From an uncultured Bacillota bacterium (GTDB lineage Bacteria; Bacillota; Clostridia; Lachnospirales; Lachnospiraceae), in NCBI GenBank assembly GCA_958352855.1, contig CATWQE010000036.1, forward strand, positions 1-26,446: a stretch of DNA of 26,446 nucleotides, read 5' to 3'. The notes beneath the pieces are model-generated. The model saw nothing but the letters and a program-made list of their open reading frames with translations. It had not been told where the DNA came from and made no database searches. Shown in pieces: positions 24,656-26,446 of this stretch. Each line of letters starts with the position of its first letter. The stretch's first letter is position 1. Both the position numbers and the translations under genes were made by a program.

Positions 24656-25118
24656 TTACCACCCACATCGTTTTTGTCTTAACAGCCTGTTTTTTATTTG
24701 TCTCACAAAATTCTCCGGACCGACTACTTTCAAAGTCGGCCCAAAACCCAGAATTTTAATGATTAACTCTGTCTCATCCTCTGCTTCATATTTCAAACAG
24801 ATTTTATAGGTTTCCTCATCCAGACGTTCTGTAATCTTCTCATAGATGGAAAATTGCAACATGGCTCTTTCTAACGTATTCCTTTCATCCCTTAGTAGCA
24901 ATTCCACCCTATGTTTCTCATAGACTTTTACGTCCTCTTTATCTGCCTCAAATACCTCACCTAATTGGCACAACCTCACTTTTGCTAAATTTATGATTCA
25001 ATGCTTTTTCTTCCACGATTTTTCCTATTTCCCCTTTGTCTAAAGGCTTTTCCAAAGCTTTGTCAAGTATTGGCGCTATTGTATTGTAATAACTTCCATA
25101 AATCTCATGAAACAGCAT
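24656..25118 (-). pseudogene. WYL-family gene with internal deletion removing the WYL core
   Basis: The frame starting at 25118 encodes MLFHEIYGSYYNTIAPILDKAL, the typical N-terminus of a ~300-residue WYL protein in Clostridia, and stops at 24957 after 53 codons. A different frame from about 24985 to 24656 encodes the matching C-terminus: VELLLRDERNTLERAMLQFS, then YEAEDETELIIKILGFGP and VGPENFVRQIKNRL (WCX domain). The ~150-200 residues between, including the WYL motif, are missing, and the junction near 24970-24990 shifts the frame. The start has GGAGGAG upstream and overlaps the previous WYL gene by 14 bases. The short products could still be made, since a GTG opens the second part, but the simplest reading is a decayed gene. 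Confidence 0.75.
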
Positions 25119-26355
25119 CCCCTTCTCCTCCAAGGTACATATCATACAATTCTTCCAAATCTTTCCTAAACAGTTTTTCTAATTCCGGACTATCACTTTC
25201 GATTTTTAAAATTCTGCCAATAAATGTCCGAATCCATGGAACAAGTTCCATGGCATCATAAGTGTCCACCACATATTTGTATGTTATATCGTTGATTTTG
25301 CAGACACGTCCGTTTCTCTTTTCTCTGTTAAGTCTCTGCAATATAAAATCCTCTTTCTTTCCCACACGAATCGTGATTTCCACATGAAAAATACTTTTAT
25401 CACTGCCCACAACCGCTCCCCATATATAGGGTTTGCTCTTACGATATTGTATGTCATAATCCTGGTAATTCTCACATACTTCTTTCACTTGGACTGATTT
25501 GATATTGTCCAGTCTGATAAAAGAAAGTCCATACCTTCCATCATCATAGCACAATAAATATTCCCTTCCATTCTGGGTGCTCACATAAATTTTAACAGGG
25601 TATACTTCTTTCCTGAGATTCTTATGATTCTTGAACAACGTAACCTCAATATATTTCTTATTAGAAATTCCTTCCAGTATACTTTCTACTATCTCACTTT
25701 CTAAAGCAAAAAGTATATAATGATGTTTATACCAAAAGCTGGATTCTCCTGATGCCAATTCTTTTTTATCCAAAAGACAGGAGCCAATAACACCCAGTGG
25801 CCCCACTTCTGCGAAAAACTCAATAGCATCCTTCCATGAAGCTAAATCAATCTTATTTTCTGCTAACGCATAAAAATCCTGATTGCGTGTTCCCTTTGTT
25901 TTTTGCAAAATCCCCAGTTTTGCATAAGCATTCAATTTATTTCTCACTGTTCTTTCATCTATCAAAATTTCCTGCTGCATGTAATTAAAATAATCATCTT
26001 GCAATTTGTCCAAAATTTCTCTGATAGATAACCAGGTTTTCTCCTCCATAAAATCTAACAGAAAGAAGTGCAGAAGAACATCATTTTGAGAAAATGTACT
26101 TGTTTTAAATGCCTGATACAGAGGATTATGGACAACATTTCTGCTGTCCACAGAAATAAACTGTGTTTTGCCGGATGGTGACTGTGTAAATGACATGTAT
26201 TCTCCAAGCCAGCTTTCAATCCTCCGTCGTATATCGTCATAAGTTCTTGCACTCTTATAACCAACCTCACCTCTGCTTTTAAATCCATAAACATAAAATT
26301 CCCGTATGTAATCCTGCACTTTATTAAAATTTTTAATCAACTCATGATAGGCCAC
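25105..26355 (-). CDS. WYL-domain transcription regulator, first gene of the block
   Basis: The 416-residue protein has an N-terminal helical DNA-binding region, with SIREILDKLQDDYF and IDERTVRNKLNAYAKLGILQ near 105-155 resembling a winged helix. The WYL domain lies near 245-285 (VYPVKIYVSTQNGREYLLCYDDGRYGLSFIRLDNI), and the C-terminal part resembles a WCX region. The start is GTG at 26355 with AAGGTGA seven bases before; an ATG at 26360 is out of frame. A strong extended -10 promoter upstream is overlapped by a palindrome, so autoregulation is likely. Its end overlaps the start of the deleted WYL gene by 14 bases. It probably controls the minus-strand block that follows. Confidence 0.8.
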   Translation of the reverse strand: MAYHELIKNFNKVQDYIREFYVYGFKSRGEVGYKSARTYDDIRRRIESWLGEYMSFTQSPSGKTQFISVDSRNVVHNPLYQAFKTSTFSQNDVLLHFFLLDFMEEKTWLSIREILDKLQDDYFNYMQQEILIDERTVRNKLNAYAKLGILQKTKGTRNQDFYALAENKIDLASWKDAIEFFAEVGPLGVIGSCLLDKKELASGESSFWYKHHYILFALESEIVESILEGISNKKYIEVTLFKNHKNLRKEVYPVKIYVSTQNGREYLLCYDDGRYGLSFIRLDNIKSVQVKEVCENYQDYDIQYRKSKPYIWGAVVGSDKSIFHVEITIRVGKKEDFILQRLNREKRNGRVCKINDITYKYVVDTYDAMELVPWIRTFIGRILKIESDSPELEKLFRKDLEELYDMYLGGEGDAVS

Positions 26356-26390
26356 TCCATCACCTTCTTATGTGTTTTTCATAAACATTT

Positions 26391-26434
26391 GTATCATTAT
26401 TTCATATGATACCATTCACAGATAACCATGACAA
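26391..26434 (-). promoter_or_regulatory. Extended -10 promoter with overlapping palindromic operator
   Basis: On the minus strand, TTGTCA (-35, 26434-26429) and TATCAT (-10, 26411-26406) are separated by 17 bases, with TGG directly before the -10 (extended -10). The -10 lies inside the inverted repeat GTATCAT (26391-26397) and ATGATAC (26406-26412), spaced by 8 bases. A repressor on that palindrome would block the polymerase. The start codon at 26355 is about 50 bases downstream. It is the clearest promoter in the window. Confidence 0.7.
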
Positions 26435-26446
26435 GCAAAACGTTCT

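Noticed and set aside
24656..24979. Independent small WYL-like gene
   Set aside because: It begins at a GTG in the middle of a WCX domain and lies in a shifted frame directly after the N-terminal piece of the same family, so a deleted gene explains it better.

Overview
The window looks like a chromosome segment from a gut-type Bacillota, most likely Lachnospiraceae (Blautia/Ruminococcus-like). Reasons: strong AGGAGG-type ribosome sites, low to middle GC, a GH31 glycosidase next to an FGGY sugar kinase, and an IS1182-type transposase. This assignment is inferred from gene families and style, not from a marker gene.

Layout. (1) 1-6.7 kb is ordinary metabolism: the N-terminus of a class-V aminotransferase (cysteine desulfurase-like), an FGGY carbohydrate kinase coupled to it, a divergent GH31 glycosidase, a small acidic protein, a YtcJ-type amidohydrolase and a VOC-fold protein. 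(2) 6.8-8.7 kb is a two-gene cassette, an OLD/AAA_21-type ATPase followed by a separate TOPRIM protein, organised like a split OLD nuclease or PARIS-like defence module. (3) 8.8-10.9 kb is a large right-handed beta-helix protein, probably carbohydrate-active. (4) 10.98 kb to the right end is one long accessory block, all genes on the minus strand and mostly of unknown family. Read in transcription order from the right, it holds: a WYL-family regulator with a clear promoter and overlapping palindrome; a second WYL gene broken by an internal deletion; a third WYL protein; an unknown 261-aa protein; an IS1182-type element with a dead transposase; an unknown 185-aa protein; a structured non-coding region; a DUF2828/TROVE-like vWA protein; an unknown 158-aa protein; a PPP-type metallophosphatase; two unknown proteins (350 and 406 aa); a second metallophosphoesterase; and a 918-aa protein joining a beta-helix-like region to two CbxX/SpoVK-type AAA+ domains.

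The most interesting element is at 19811-19925 (minus). It has a complete tRNA elbow: 7-bp acceptor stem plus a possible extra G-1:C73 pair, U8/A9, a canonical D-arm with A14, G15, G18 and G19, and a perfect T-arm with a TTCGATT loop. The anticodon arm is replaced by 64 nt with no recognisable anticodon stem. It ends 31 nt upstream of the start codon of the DUF2828 gene, a relative of the Ro60/Rsr TROVE-vWA proteins. Bacterial Ro60 orthologues are known to be encoded beside Y RNAs that mimic tRNA (YrlA), so this looks like a divergent Ro/Y-RNA-type ribonucleoprotein system. Here it sits with two metallophosphoesterases, a double AAA+ ATPase and WYL regulators.

Working model (inference): WYL proteins sense a signal and control the block; the tRNA-mimic RNA and the vWA protein form an RNP; the AAA+ protein remodels or delivers it; the phosphoesterases act on RNA ends, nucleotides or phosphoproteins. 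The IS element and the deleted WYL gene suggest the locus is partly decaying or being rewired.
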